Positions 54,103 to 63,419 of a stretch of DNA of 64,000 bases are shown piece by piece. The DNA is taken from contig DAISXY010000009.1 in NCBI GenBank assembly GCA_036825615.1, forward strand, positions 111,260 through 175,259. Reading direction: 5' to 3'. Under the pieces are notes generated by a model, which made no database searches, was not told where the DNA came from, and was given only the letters and a program-made list of their open reading frames with translations. Origin of the DNA: JAICXG01 sp036825615. Its GTDB lineage: Bacteria > Verrucomicrobiota > Verrucomicrobiia > Chthoniobacterales > UBA10450. How positions within the stretch are numbered: position 1 is the stretch's first letter; the number at the start of each line of letters is the position of its first letter. Made by a program: the position numbers and the translations under genes.

Positions 54103-55152
54103 TTGACGCCGTGTCCCTCTGTGCGCACCCTTCCTCATGCAAAAAACGAGGCTCCGTCACCGGTTCATTTCTTCGAAACACTCACCGCTTATCAGGATAC
54201 CAGCGCCCTCAAAGGCGCCCTCGAGCTCGATCTCTTTAGCGCGATTGGCGAAAAAGGGGCGAGCGCGGTCGAACTGGCTGCACGCTGCGATGCCGCGGAG
54301 CGCGGGATTCGGATTCTCTGCGACTATCTCACTGTGCTCGGGTTCGTCGAAAAGAAGGATGACTGTTATCACCTGACGAAGGACTCGGCCGCCTTTCTCG
54401 TCCGCAACTCTCCCGCCTACGCGGGCGGAGCAGCCGAGTTTCTATTAGGCGATCACCTCACCGAGGCGTTCGCGAACGTAGCCGCCGCGGTGCGCAAAGG
54501 TGGGACCGTCCTCGCACCCGGCGGCTCGATGGCGCCGGAACATCCGATGTGGCTGAGCTTCGCCCGCGGGATGAGCTGGCTGATGATGCCGGGCGCGCAA
54601 GCTCTGGCCGAGATCGTCCCGCTCGACCCGGCGCGTACGACCAAGGTGCTCGACATCGCGGCGAGTCACGGGATTTGGGGACTTAGCTTCGGCCAACGCA
54701 GTCCGCGCGCTCACGTCGTCGCGCTCGATTGGGCGCCCGTGCTCCAGATTGCTCGGGAAAATGCCACGCGCATGGGACTCACCGACCGCTTTCGGACCAT
54801 TGAAGGGAGCGCCTTCGAGGTTGACTTCGGTCACGACTACGACCTCATCCTTCTGCCGAATTTCCTTCATCACTTCGATCCGCCCACCTGCGTGCAATTA
54901 CTCCGCAAATGCCACGGCGCTCTCCGCCGATTCGGCCGCGTCGCGATCGTTGAATTTGTCCCAAACCCCGACCGCGTCTCACCGCCCGATGCCGCGACCT
55001 TCAGCCTCGTCATGCTTGTCTCGACTGAGCACGGCGACGCCTACACTTTCAGCGAATTGGAACAAATGCTGCGCGACGCCGGCTTCACCTCGATCGCGCA
55101 ACATCCCCTGCCACCCGGCGTTTCGACCGCGGTCATCGCGGAAAAGACCTAA
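54103..55152 (+). CDS. SAM-dependent O-methyltransferase-like protein
   Basis: 349 residues with a TTG start (GTG at 54121 is an alternative). N-terminal winged-helix dimerisation domain (ALELDLFSAIGEKGASAVEL, LGFVEKKDDCYHLT), then a class I methyltransferase domain: motif I VLDIAASHGIWGLSFGQ, acidic loop VVALDWAPVLQIARENA, motif IV DYDLILLPNFLHHFDPPTC. The O-methyltransferase_2 layout is typical of enzymes for phenolic or polyketide substrates. Substrate unknown. Convergent with the acyl-CoA dehydrogenase. Confidence 0.85.
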   Translation: MTPCPSVRTLPHAKNEAPSPVHFFETLTAYQDTSALKGALELDLFSAIGEKGASAVELAARCDAAERGIRILCDYLTVLGFVEKKDDCYHLTKDSAAFLVRNSPAYAGGAAEFLLGDHLTEAFANVAAAVRKGGTVLAPGGSMAPEHPMWLSFARGMSWLMMPGAQALAEIVPLDPARTTKVLDIAASHGIWGLSFGQRSPRAHVVALDWAPVLQIARENATRMGLTDRFRTIEGSAFEVDFGHDYDLILLPNFLHHFDPPTCVQLLRKCHGALRRFGRVAIVEFVPNPDRVSPPDAATFSLVMLVSTEHGDAYTFSELEQMLRDAGFTSIAQHPLPPGVSTAVIAEKT

Positions 55153-55189
55153 CCAGCGATCGCTCCTTCCCGCTTTCAGCTTTTTAAAC

Positions 55190-56347
55190 TCATTCCAACG
55201 CCCCCAAACCCGTGATCTCACGCCCAATGATAAGCGTCTGAATGTCATGAGTGCCTTCATAGGTGTCGACCGTCTCGAGATTAAGCATGTGGCGTATCAC
55301 CGGGTAATCGGTCGTAATGCCATAGCCGCCGAGGATCTCCCGAGCCAGGCGCGCGCCATTGAGGGCAACCCTGACGTTATTGCGCTTCGCCATCGAGACC
55401 TGGGCAAAGCTCATCCGCTTCTCGTCCTTTAACCGGCCGAGCTGATAGGCCATGAGTAACCCGAGCGTGTGATCGGTTAGCATCCGGACGAGTTTGTCCT
55501 GCACGAGTTGACGCCCGGCGATCGGCTTGCCAAAAGTTGTCCGCGTCGCGGCGTACTCGCGCGCGCAGCTGTAGACCGCTTCCAGCGCCCCGAGCGCTCC
55601 CCACGAAATCCCGTAGCGCGCCTGCGTCAGGCAACCGAGCGGAGCGCGCAGCCCGTTCGCTTCCGGCAAGAGTGACTCCGGGCCGACGCGGCAGTCCTGC
55701 AGGACAATCTCGCCGGTGGAAGAAGCGCGCAGACTCATCTTCGACTCAATCACTGGCGCGCTGTAGCCCTCGGTGTCGCTCGGCACGATAAAGCCGCGCA
55801 CCACATCCTCGTCATCCTTCGCCCAGACGATCGCGATATCTGCAATCGGGCTGTTCGTGATCCACATTTTGGAGCCGCTCAGAATCCAGCCGTTAGCGTC
55901 GCGGCGCGCGCGCGTGCGCATCGCACCGGGATCGCTGCCGCCGTCGCTTTCTGTTAACCCGAAACAGCCGATTAATCGCCCCGCCGCCAGTTCCGGCAGA
56001 TACTTTCGGCGCTGTTCCTCCGAGCCATAGGCGAAGATCGGATACATCACGAGCGCGCCCTGCACCGATGCAAACGAGCGCAGGCCGCTGTCTCCGCGTT
56101 CCAGTTCGTAATTGATCAGACCATAGGCGATGTTATCAATCCCGGCACAGCCATACTCCTGCGGCAGATTGGGGCCGAAAAGCCCGAGCGCGCCAAACTG
56201 ATCCTTGATCGCTACTGGAAATTCGTGGCGATCCCACCAGCTGCGCACGTTTGGGATAATCTCTCCATCCACAAACTCGCGCACGGCGTCGCGCACCGCC
56301 CGCTGCTCCGGCGTGAGCAGCTTTTCGATACCATAAAAGTCGAGCAT
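55190..56347 (-). CDS. acyl-CoA dehydrogenase, glutaryl-CoA dehydrogenase type
   Basis: 385 residues from the ATG at 56347, matching the usual family length; a GTG at 56425 would add 26 residues. Domains: N-terminal helices (LTPEQRAVRDAVREFVDGEI), FAD-binding CFGLTESDGGSDPGAMRT, WILSGSKMWITNSPIADI, and the C-terminal ILGGYGITTDYPVIRHMLNL with catalytic Glu in TYEGTHDIQTLIIGREITG. The R-x-GGYG and YEGTHDI pattern fits glutaryl-CoA dehydrogenase, in lysine/tryptophan breakdown. Confidence 0.9.
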   Translation of the reverse strand: MLDFYGIEKLLTPEQRAVRDAVREFVDGEIIPNVRSWWDRHEFPVAIKDQFGALGLFGPNLPQEYGCAGIDNIAYGLINYELERGDSGLRSFASVQGALVMYPIFAYGSEEQRRKYLPELAAGRLIGCFGLTESDGGSDPGAMRTRARRDANGWILSGSKMWITNSPIADIAIVWAKDDEDVVRGFIVPSDTEGYSAPVIESKMSLRASSTGEIVLQDCRVGPESLLPEANGLRAPLGCLTQARYGISWGALGALEAVYSCAREYAATRTTFGKPIAGRQLVQDKLVRMLTDHTLGLLMAYQLGRLKDEKRMSFAQVSMAKRNNVRVALNGARLAREILGGYGITTDYPVIRHMLNLETVDTYEGTHDIQTLIIGREITGLGALE

Positions 56348-56425
56348 CGCCTTTTGCCGCCGGGTCAACTGACTTTCACACCGCAATCTGGTCGTAACAT
56401 CGGCATTGTTGTCCTCCTCGGCCAC

Positions 56426-56672
56426 AATAAGCAGAATCGGCTCTCGGCGGCAAGGGCACAGGCCGTGTTATCTCGCTGCTGCGATTGCTCGATCTCCGAT
56501 GTCGGGAGATTTTGGAGAATTGCGAACGTGATTCAAGTATCGCAAATCGAAGAGCTATCTTGGCCGGCGCGACAGGTACCACCAACCGCCTTCTTGATCC
56601 CTTCTCTCGGATTGGCTCATTTGTTTTGAAAGTTCTAGCTTCCCACCGCACTTCTACTTAGTCTGATTAGTG
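56426..56672. other. 247 bp divergent promoter region
   Basis: Separates the leftward acyl-CoA dehydrogenase from the rightward FG-GAP genes. No clear gene; AT-rich near 56640-56670 just before the start. No defined promoter assigned. Confidence 0.4.
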
Positions 56673-57797
56673 ATGAAAAATACCTTTTCCTTTGCTTCTC
56701 ACCATCTCGCGACTTTGATCTTACTGTCACTCGTGGGCTTGGCAGGTATCGCGCCGATGTGCCTGGCGATGAATGGCTCGCCAGTTCACTTTCAAATAAA
56801 GCTGCTCTCGCTGCCAATCGGAACCTATTTCGACTCCGAAATCAAGGACCTCAATCTGGACGGCAAAATGGACCTCGCTGTCCTCAACGACGGCGCTCTC
56901 TATGTTCTACTGGGCGACGGAAATGGTAATTTTTCCGCACCCACGGCTTACAATCAGGGGGGCTTTCAGACCGTGCTTGCATTCGGGGATTTTAACGGCG
57001 ACGGCTTTCCCGACGCGGCGGTGGCGAATTTCCCCGGCATTAACGTACTGCTAAATGACGGGGCGGGTGGCTTTCCGAGCTCACTTTTCATCAACACGGG
57101 AGAGGAACCATCTGGCTTGGCAGTGGCTGATTTCAACCTTGATGGTAAGCTCGACCTGGCCGTAAGCGATTTCCAAGCAAACTCGATTTCCATCCTTCTC
57201 GGAGATGGTAACGGCGGGTTCGCCTCACCAGTCATTGTCGCCGCTGGCACCAGTCCGGCTGGTCTTGTCGTGGGCGACTTTGATTCTGACGGGGCGCCAG
57301 ATCTGGCCACGGCCGAGTATGGCTCGATGGACCTCCGGATTTTCAAAGGTGTAGGTAATGGCACCTTCCGGCCGGTCGCGAGTTATCCCCTTGGCGGGAA
57401 TGCCAACACTTTGGTGAGGGCAGATTTCAATCAGGACGGCAAAGTGGACCTCGCGGTAGGCGTTTTTAACAGCAATCAACAGATCGCGGTTTTTCTGGCC
57501 AATGGTAACGGCGGCTTTGCGCAATCCGATTCGGTCCCGGGGTCCGCTCTCTACGCGGGCTTGGCGGCGGCGGATATCGCCGGCAATAGCACAACAGACC
57601 TGGTCTTCCTCAATGGAACGAAACTTGATGTGGCACTCGGCAACGGCGACGGCACCTTTCGCCCAGTGCGCGAAGTAAGTCTGCCCCATTCGGGCGGCGC
57701 TGACTACACGCTCTCCACTGGTGACCTGAATGGCGACGGCCGCACAGATATTTTTACGGCGCGGGGAACAGGCTTGCTCCTCCTTACTACGCCATAG
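56673..57797 (+). CDS. exported FG-GAP/VCBS beta-propeller protein (first of a cluster)
   Basis: 374 residues from the ATG at 56673. Signal sequence (HHLATLILLSLVGLAGIAPM), then about seven FG-GAP/VCBS units each with a D-x-N/D-x-D-G calcium loop: DLNLDGKMDLAVLNDG, DFNGDGFPDAAVANFPG, DFNLDGKLDLAVSDFQ, DFDSDGAPDLATAEYG, DFNQDGKVDLAVGVFN, DLNGDGRTDIFTARG. A seven-bladed propeller, calcium-stabilised, exported or surface-bound. No PEP-CTERM. Ligand unknown. Confidence 0.88.
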   Translation: MKNTFSFASHHLATLILLSLVGLAGIAPMCLAMNGSPVHFQIKLLSLPIGTYFDSEIKDLNLDGKMDLAVLNDGALYVLLGDGNGNFSAPTAYNQGGFQTVLAFGDFNGDGFPDAAVANFPGINVLLNDGAGGFPSSLFINTGEEPSGLAVADFNLDGKLDLAVSDFQANSISILLGDGNGGFASPVIVAAGTSPAGLVVGDFDSDGAPDLATAEYGSMDLRIFKGVGNGTFRPVASYPLGGNANTLVRADFNQDGKVDLAVGVFNSNQQIAVFLANGNGGFAQSDSVPGSALYAGLAAADIAGNSTTDLVFLNGTKLDVALGNGDGTFRPVREVSLPHSGGADYTLSTGDLNGDGRTDIFTARGTGLLLLTTP

Positions 57798-58149
57798 GCT
57801 CAGAGGACACGAAGCGAAAGCGGTCAGAGTAAGGTTGCCCTGATTTGACTCTGCAGACTTACTCCGTTTCGGACTCTATTGTCTTGCAATCAACCCGGCT
57901 CTCTTCTATCAGCTTGCGCGCGTTCTCCCCAACTTACCGGCGAACGCCTCCGCCAGATCAGCAAAAAAAGCGAGAGCGCGACAGATCCAAACCGCGTCGC
58001 TTGGCTTGGTCCAGGTCTGGTCTTGACAGCCGCCTCGGCTTTTGCTTCCAATTGCGCCACGTTCAGACTCACCTTGCAGTCCCCGCCAAAGGTTCAGCCC
58101 TGAGTCGCGGTGGCTCTCGAGAGGGCCTGCTTTAGGCTGGAATCTCCAT
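57798..58149. other. 352 bp spacer, no supported gene
   Basis: Small frames at 57845-58135 and 57879-58103 lack a plausible start context, signal peptide or domain. The start of the next gene at 58150 has weak translation signals. Confidence 0.4.
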
Positions 58150-59361
58150 ATGAAAAAGTTCTCTCATCCCATCCGCGTTCGACTTCGCTCTCCTGTGAAA
58201 GTAGCGCGCTTCACGACAGCAGTCATAGCTCCGAGGCCATCTCTGTTTCTCCTGGGTTGTGCTTTACTGGCCTTGATCCTCCCAGTTTCGGCTGCGGACA
58301 ATCAGCCGAACTCGAGTCCGCCGCTGTTTGTCGTGGCGACCCTGTCGGATTCGGTTTCCGTGATCGATTCCGCCACAAATGAAGTCACGGATCAGATTCC
58401 GGTTGGAGATTATCCCGTCCGGCTGACTGTCACGCCAGACGGACGAAAAGCTTATGTCTCCAATGATTTTGGGCACACGATTTCGGTGATTGATACAGTC
58501 AACCGGATTGTCACAGCGACAATCCCAACAGGCAGGGCCGGCCCGGAAGAGCTCACCGTCACGCCCGATGGTGACTGGGTCTTTGTCGTCTTTCGTCGCG
58601 GTGGATTAGCCGCCGTCATCGACACTTCCACGGATAAGGTTGTGGCGAAAGTGCCTACCGGCGGGCAAGGCAAGGATGTGCTTGCGACTCCCGATAACCG
58701 GTTTGTCTACGTCGCCAATTACACTGCAAATCAGGTAAGTGTGATCGACAGAGCTACCTTTCAGGTCAACAACATCCCGACCCCGCCGGGTCCGCGCCGC
58801 TTGGCCATTAGCCCGGGCGGAGATCGTATTTATGTAGCCGATTTCCTGGGCAAGGCGTTCTCGGTGATTGATACGGCCAGCCAGACGTTACTCAAGAATA
58901 TTACTGTCGGTCACAAGCCAAGAGGGATGGCCGTGACGCCGGATGGCGGCGAGATTTATGTCGCGAATGTATCTGATAACAACATCTCAGTAATTGACAA
59001 CAACGACCTGCGTATCGTCGCGACGATTCCGGTAGGAGCGCAGCCCTGGCACCTGGTCAGCACTCCCGATGGCGCGTTCGTCTATGTGTCGAACTCCCAA
59101 TCAGAAACAGTGTCCGTGATTGATACTGCAACGCATGCAGTCGTTAAGACGCTCTCGGTCGGAGCGGGTCCTTTCTTCTCGGTCATCGACCCGGGCAGAA
59201 CGAAGCTTTATGTTTCGAATGCGCTGGACACTACCGTTTCGGTGATTGACCTCGCGAGCCAAAGTGTGTTCGCAACAGTTTCAGGGGTAGGTGAACAACC
59301 GTTCGACCTGGCCTTTGGGACCACGGGCGAGCTCACCGGCCCGGCCGCGCCCACGCGCTGA
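58150..59361 (+). CDS. exported YVTN-family beta-propeller repeat protein
   Basis: 403 residues from the ATG at 58150; the upstream in-frame ATG adds non-signal sequence. A basic stretch, then a hydrophobic segment (LFLLGCALLALILPVSAADN) as signal or anchor. About eight repeats of the form SVIDTAT...V-x-P/A-I-x-V-G-x-x-P...V-x-x-TPDGxxVYVSN make the YVTN propeller seen in surface-layer and nitrite-reductase-like proteins. Ends with a short polar tail. Confidence 0.9.
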   Translation: MKKFSHPIRVRLRSPVKVARFTTAVIAPRPSLFLLGCALLALILPVSAADNQPNSSPPLFVVATLSDSVSVIDSATNEVTDQIPVGDYPVRLTVTPDGRKAYVSNDFGHTISVIDTVNRIVTATIPTGRAGPEELTVTPDGDWVFVVFRRGGLAAVIDTSTDKVVAKVPTGGQGKDVLATPDNRFVYVANYTANQVSVIDRATFQVNNIPTPPGPRRLAISPGGDRIYVADFLGKAFSVIDTASQTLLKNITVGHKPRGMAVTPDGGEIYVANVSDNNISVIDNNDLRIVATIPVGAQPWHLVSTPDGAFVYVSNSQSETVSVIDTATHAVVKTLSVGAGPFFSVIDPGRTKLYVSNALDTTVSVIDLASQSVFATVSGVGEQPFDLAFGTTGELTGPAAPTR

Positions 59362-59552
59362 GTGGCGCCGGAGTGAATTGCAGTTCGGCAAGCTGGCGGC
59401 GGTAATCTCCTACCGCGGTGTATTTTCAACGCTCGCTCTAGATGCAGCGTTTGTAGATACCGGCGCAGACACCGCAACTCACTTCTTCAAATTTTTTTCT
59501 TGCAAATCTCGCGCTCGGCAGAGTAACACAGGCGCCGTTGTTGCCCTGTCAT

Positions 59553-60953
59553 ATGAAATTCCGCACCCAGCAGTCGCTCCTCTTGTTAGCCGGATTTGCT
59601 CTTCTTGTCGCCGCCAGCGAAGGGGCCACACTCCTCGATCCGAGGCCGGAAGCCTCCACCACCCGGTTTGGCGAGAGTGTGGTCGTAATCGGGGACGTCA
59701 ACGGGGACGGTGTTCCCGATTTCGCGGTCGGCGCACCTTTCCAGGATGGCGATTTTCTTTCCAACGAGAAGTCGTTCGGGAAACCGCAAAACGTCGGCAA
59801 AGTCTATGTCATTGATGGCGCCAACCTCGCCATGCTTGGCCGGCTGGATGATCCCGAGTTCCAGCGTGTTCAGCCGCAGCATTTCGGCGGACAACTCGGT
59901 AGCTCGATCGCGGTGGTAGCCGATCTCGATGGCGATGGCATTCCTGATGTTATCGCGGGAGTGCCGCATCACATTACCGATCCGGACAGCGAAGACTCAA
60001 TCAAGAACGCCGGCGAGGCGCTCGTTTTCAGCAGTGCGACCGGCGCAGTTCTCTTTACCCTCTCGGATCCGACCGCAGAAGAACAGGGCAGAATGGGCGC
60101 CGCCGTTGCAGGACTGAGTGACGTGGACGGCGATGGCACGGCCGATCTTCTCGTGGGAGCGCCGGGGAAGGACATCGGCGGCGAGGATGGAATCGCCAAT
60201 GTCGGCCTGGCATATATCTTTAGCGGAAAGACGGGCCAACTTATCCGCACGATCAATCACCCCGATGAAGGAGGCGCCGAAGCGGGCGCAGCCTTTGGCG
60301 CGGCGGTGGCGAATGCCGGCGATCTCGACAAAGATCGCGTGAGCGACCTGCTCATCGGCGCTCCCGGCGAAGGCAAAGCGTTTGTTTTCAGCGGCAAAAC
60401 CGGAGCCCTGCTTCTTACCTTGGTCAATCCCTTCCCGGAAACGCTGCCCTCCTTTGGCGCGGCTGTCGCGGGCGGGAAAGACTTTAATGGCGATAGAAAA
60501 CCCGACCTGGTGATCGGCTCACCTGCGCGCGAGGACCAGCGCGGCGCGGTCTATATCTTCAATGGGAGTGACGGCAGTTTGCAGCGAACACTCTTTCCGG
60601 CCGTCCGGCAACCGTTCGCCCGTTTCGGCGCCACAGTGTTAGTTGCCGATGGGGTCGCCGGCAATCGGCGGCCGGGGATTGTGGTCGGCGCGCCAGGCCA
60701 GAATGTCAACGGCCTCGTTCAAGCCGGCGCGGTTATCACTTTCGATGGGCGGCGAGGACGAATCTTTCAAAACTTAATCAGCATGAAGCCGCAAACCCGG
60801 GCGTTATTCGGCACGGCCGTAGGCGCGGCTGATTTCGACGGCGACGGGGTGGCGACAATCGTCACGGGCACGCCAAATCAGGATGCCGTGATTGACAGCG
60901 ATGACGGCCCGGTGCCGCACCTCGAGATAGGGCAAATAGAGGTTCAGCCATGA
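59553..60953 (+). CDS. exported integrin-alpha-type FG-GAP repeat protein
   Basis: 466 residues from the ATG at 59553. Signal peptide (SLLLLAGFALLVAASEGATL), then seven FG-GAP repeats of the integrin type, each with F/V-G-x-A/S-V and DVNGDGVPDFAVGAP-like calcium loops (DLDGDGIPDVIAGVP, DVDGDGTADLLVGAP, DLDKDRVSDLLIGAP, DFNGDRKPDLVIGSP). A calcium-bound seven-bladed propeller. Overlaps the next gene by ATGA. Confidence 0.9.
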   Translation: MKFRTQQSLLLLAGFALLVAASEGATLLDPRPEASTTRFGESVVVIGDVNGDGVPDFAVGAPFQDGDFLSNEKSFGKPQNVGKVYVIDGANLAMLGRLDDPEFQRVQPQHFGGQLGSSIAVVADLDGDGIPDVIAGVPHHITDPDSEDSIKNAGEALVFSSATGAVLFTLSDPTAEEQGRMGAAVAGLSDVDGDGTADLLVGAPGKDIGGEDGIANVGLAYIFSGKTGQLIRTINHPDEGGAEAGAAFGAAVANAGDLDKDRVSDLLIGAPGEGKAFVFSGKTGALLLTLVNPFPETLPSFGAAVAGGKDFNGDRKPDLVIGSPAREDQRGAVYIFNGSDGSLQRTLFPAVRQPFARFGATVLVADGVAGNRRPGIVVGAPGQNVNGLVQAGAVITFDGRRGRIFQNLISMKPQTRALFGTAVGAADFDGDGVATIVTGTPNQDAVIDSDDGPVPHLEIGQIEVQP

Positions 60954-62149
60954 ATAACCTAACGAACAAAGGCCGCTGTTTCTCTTTTTGCTTGATCGTT
61001 TCTCTGCTGATTGCGACGGCCGTTCCGACGTTCGGCACTCATCGCACCGGAGATCACCCTCTACCCGAATTGATCACCTCGGGCGACTTTAACGGCGATG
61101 GAAACATCGACCTCGCCGTCGACGTCACAGGCTTCGATAATATCGCGATCTTCGATGGCGATGGACAAGGCAACTTTACCCTCAGGGAGCACGTCGAAAC
61201 CGATACTTTGCCCCGAGGGCTGGCCGCTGCTGACTTGGACAAGGATGGACGGCTTGACCTGGTTTCAATCGACACCTGGGGTTACGCCATCCGCATTGTT
61301 CTCGGCGACGGCCTCGGCGGCTTTGTCACCGCCAATGAACTCAACGGGGATGGCGAGCCGATCCGCATCAAGGCCGGCGACTTGAACAACGATGGAAACC
61401 TCGATCTCGTCGCCAATGGTCCAGACGAAGGAGTCATGGTGGTTTATTTAGGGAATGGGCATGGCGGCTTTAGTAACACACCCATCGAATTCGAGGATCT
61501 ACCGAATGACTACACCCTGGCGCTCGGCGACCTCAACCACGATGGCAACCTCGATGTGGTCGTGGCCGAAATCGAGACCAGCGGCTCGCATGTCGTGATC
61601 TTTCTCGGCGACGGCACCGGTAACCTCACGCGCATGCCCGCCTTGAGCGTGAACCCCGGACCCGGCGATGTGCAGCTCGCTGATGTCAACCACGATCGCA
61701 AGCTGGACATAATCCTTGGCGGTGCCGGCCCGGGTAATACGACCGGATTGTTTCTCTCCACCTACCTCGGCGATGGCAGCGGGAATTTCACGCTCGATCA
61801 GGTGCTCACCCCCGGACTCGGGACGGAAGAAGGCGAAATGGCGATCGGCGATTTCAACGAAGATGGCAACGTCGACGTGGCTTTTCCCGTTGCCTTCAAT
61901 CCCTCCGAAATCAGCACGAGCGTGCTGATTTTTCTCGGTGACGGGACCGGTGGGATGACCAGCGGTCCAGTCTTAACCGTGGGAGAAGGGCCGCAGAGCG
62001 CTTTCGCGGCCGATTTCAACCACGATGGTCACATCGATCTCGCGGTCAGCAATCGCACCGACGGGACCCTCTCAATTCTGTTCGGTGACGGCACTGGCAA
62101 TTTTACGACTCACGCCGTCCTGGCAGTGGCCGACGTGCCGGCGCCGTAA
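60950..62149 (+). CDS. exported VCBS/FG-GAP repeat protein
   Basis: 399 residues, ATG overlapping the previous stop. Signal peptide (FSFCLIVSLLIATAVPTFGT), then VCBS-type units with calcium loops: DFNGDGNIDLAVDVTG, DLDKDGRLDLVSIDTW, DLNNDGNLDLVANGPD, DLNHDGNLDVVVAEIE, DFNEDGNVDVAFPVAF, DFNHDGHIDLAVSNRTDG. Similar build to the first gene of the cluster at 56673. Last gene before the cassette array. Confidence 0.88.
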   Translation: MNNLTNKGRCFSFCLIVSLLIATAVPTFGTHRTGDHPLPELITSGDFNGDGNIDLAVDVTGFDNIAIFDGDGQGNFTLREHVETDTLPRGLAAADLDKDGRLDLVSIDTWGYAIRIVLGDGLGGFVTANELNGDGEPIRIKAGDLNNDGNLDLVANGPDEGVMVVYLGNGHGGFSNTPIEFEDLPNDYTLALGDLNHDGNLDVVVAEIETSGSHVVIFLGDGTGNLTRMPALSVNPGPGDVQLADVNHDRKLDIILGGAGPGNTTGLFLSTYLGDGSGNFTLDQVLTPGLGTEEGEMAIGDFNEDGNVDVAFPVAFNPSEISTSVLIFLGDGTGGMTSGPVLTVGEGPQSAFAADFNHDGHIDLAVSNRTDGTLSILFGDGTGNFTTHAVLAVADVPAP

Positions 62150-62310
62150 GCTGGTTTGCGGCCGCCACGTGCTAGTCAGGAGAATCTCACGTCAGCGCGA
62201 AGCAGCGAAAGGGTTAGGTAGAATCGCGCGGTTCCTTTCTTGTTACCAACAACCTACGGGGGGGGAATCCGGGGTCAGGCCATAAGGGCTTCGCCGTGCA
62301 CCCGGCGCGA
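62150..62310. other. junction between chromosomal genes and the cassette array
   Basis: Contains GTTAGGT (62214-62220, ACCTAAC on the minus strand), the sequence expected as the first box of an attC after the SDR gene, but no matching second box follows. So the last cassette has a degraded or missing attC. A GGGGGGG run lies at about 62259-62265. Confidence 0.4.
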
Positions 62311-62943
62311 TCAGCCCAGCACCGCCGGCGTTCTATGCACATATCGCTCGTCCACAAACTGCTTTACCATGAAATCTGCTACGTCGGCACGTGAGATTGA
62401 CGCCAGGAGTGTTCTCTCCCTGACATCCTCGCCGCTTTGATATCTCCCGGTGTACGGCCCATTCGTCAATCGCGGAGGACGTACGATCACCCAATCCAAC
62501 CTACTTTGCTTGATGAGGCTTTCCTTCCTAGCGTGATCTGTCACCACGTTGCGCAATAAGAGCGGCAGCACAACGTACCTGTCCACGAAGCCTAGTTGCT
62601 TGCCGCTGTCACCGACCCCGAGCATCGACAAATAGACGAGCCGGCGTACCCCTGCGTGATCCATGGCTCGAATAATGTTTTGGATGCCTTCAATCAAGGC
62701 CGGGTCAGAACTCAAGGAATTGCCGGAGCCCAGCGCACTCGCGACGGCATCCCGACTCGTGACCGCACGTTCCACCAACGCACCCTCCGTCACGTCGCCA
62801 ACCGTCACAGTAAGGTTTGCATGCTTGATCTCAAGCTTGGCGGGGTCACGAACGAACGCGTCAACCGAGTGCCCGCGGTCAAGCGCGCGCTTGACTACCT
62901 CACGCCCGGTCGCACCCGATGCACCGAATACAAGTACATTCAC
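62311..62943 (-). CDS. cassette gene: NAD(P)-binding SDR-like protein (NmrA/atypical SDR)
   Basis: 210 residues. VFGASGATGREVVKRALDRG is the Rossmann NAD(P) motif, GDVTEGALVERAV the second loop, VYLSMLGVGDSGKQLGFVDR the strand/active region and DWVIVRPPRLTNGPYTG the substrate-side loop. Small atypical SDR, probably a redox sensor or a flavin/quinone-linked reductase. Only 29 bp from the attC box at 62972, the compact spacing of an integron cassette. Same orientation as the next cassette gene. Confidence 0.85.
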   Translation of the reverse strand: MNVLVFGASGATGREVVKRALDRGHSVDAFVRDPAKLEIKHANLTVTVGDVTEGALVERAVTSRDAVASALGSGNSLSSDPALIEGIQNIIRAMDHAGVRRLVYLSMLGVGDSGKQLGFVDRYVVLPLLLRNVVTDHARKESLIKQSRLDWVIVRPPRLTNGPYTGRYQSGEDVRERTLLASISRADVADFMVKQFVDERYVHRTPAVLG

Positions 62944-62971
62944 AGATTTAACTCCATTATTGGTTGCACCG

Positions 62972-63096
62972 GCCTAACGAGAACAAGGTGAGCCACGCCT
63001 GCCGAGAGCGCGCTGCGCAAACAGAGAGAAAGCAAACGAATCATGAATGACAAGGAAACAAGCCGGGCAGGCGTTGGCTGCAGCGCCTGGTTAGGC
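62972..63096 (-). other. attC-like recombination site 1 (integron cassette site)
   Basis: 125 bp bounded by GCCTAAC and GTTAGGC, the two outer core boxes of an attC. On the minus strand it reads GCCTAACCAGGCGCTGCAGC ... CTCGTTAGGC. Inner arms pair: AGCCACGCCTGCC against AGCCAACGCCTGCC with one unpaired base, the extrahelical base typical of attC. The core box lies 6 bp after the ABM gene stop on the minus strand. Confidence 0.88.
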
Positions 63097-63102
63097 GTGA
63101 AG

Positions 63103-63417
63103 CTATGCTGGACCACTGCCTTCAATGACATACCGAAATACCTCCGCGCGGACGATCGCAGACTGCATCGCATTATCTGGTCCACTGCCGCGAAAAGCCA
63201 GCAGAGCTTCCTCTGACTCCCATTCCTCGTAGATATTCACCCGGTCCCGCTCTATGGGATCAGGTGCCACGACGAAATCTCTACAGCCAGGCGAACGACG
63301 GGCCAAACTAACCGCCGCTACTGACGACGCCAGGAATCGTCGCATCGTTTTCGGCTGTAGATATAGTTTCCCAGAAACAATGAGCTTGACTGGTTTGCGA
63401 GCAGATTTCCGCGTCAT
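63103..63417 (-). CDS. cassette gene: antibiotic-biosynthesis-monooxygenase-domain protein
   Basis: 104 residues from the ATG at 63417, which lies 2 bp from the attC box at 63420. LIVSGKLYLQPKTMRRFLAS is the opening strand of the ABM ferredoxin-like fold, SPGCRDFVVAPDPIERDRVN the middle strands with the conserved SPGC, and IYEEWESEEALLAFRGSGPD the helix with EEW. Such small proteins act as quinol monooxygenases or YgiN-like enzymes. Occupies the whole cassette. Confidence 0.82.
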   Translation of the reverse strand: MTRKSARKPVKLIVSGKLYLQPKTMRRFLASSVAAVSLARRSPGCRDFVVAPDPIERDRVNIYEEWESEEALLAFRGSGPDNAMQSAIVRAEVFRYVIEGSGPA

Positions 63418-63419
63418 AC

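Noticed and set aside
57845..58135. Small ORFs before the YVTN gene
   Set aside because: No signal peptide, no domain, no ribosome-binding site; mutually overlapping frames.
808..60965. Octamer TCGTTAGG as a chromosome-polarity (KOPS-like) motif
   Set aside because: Copies occur on both strands in similar number (about 11 versus 13) with no visible skew.
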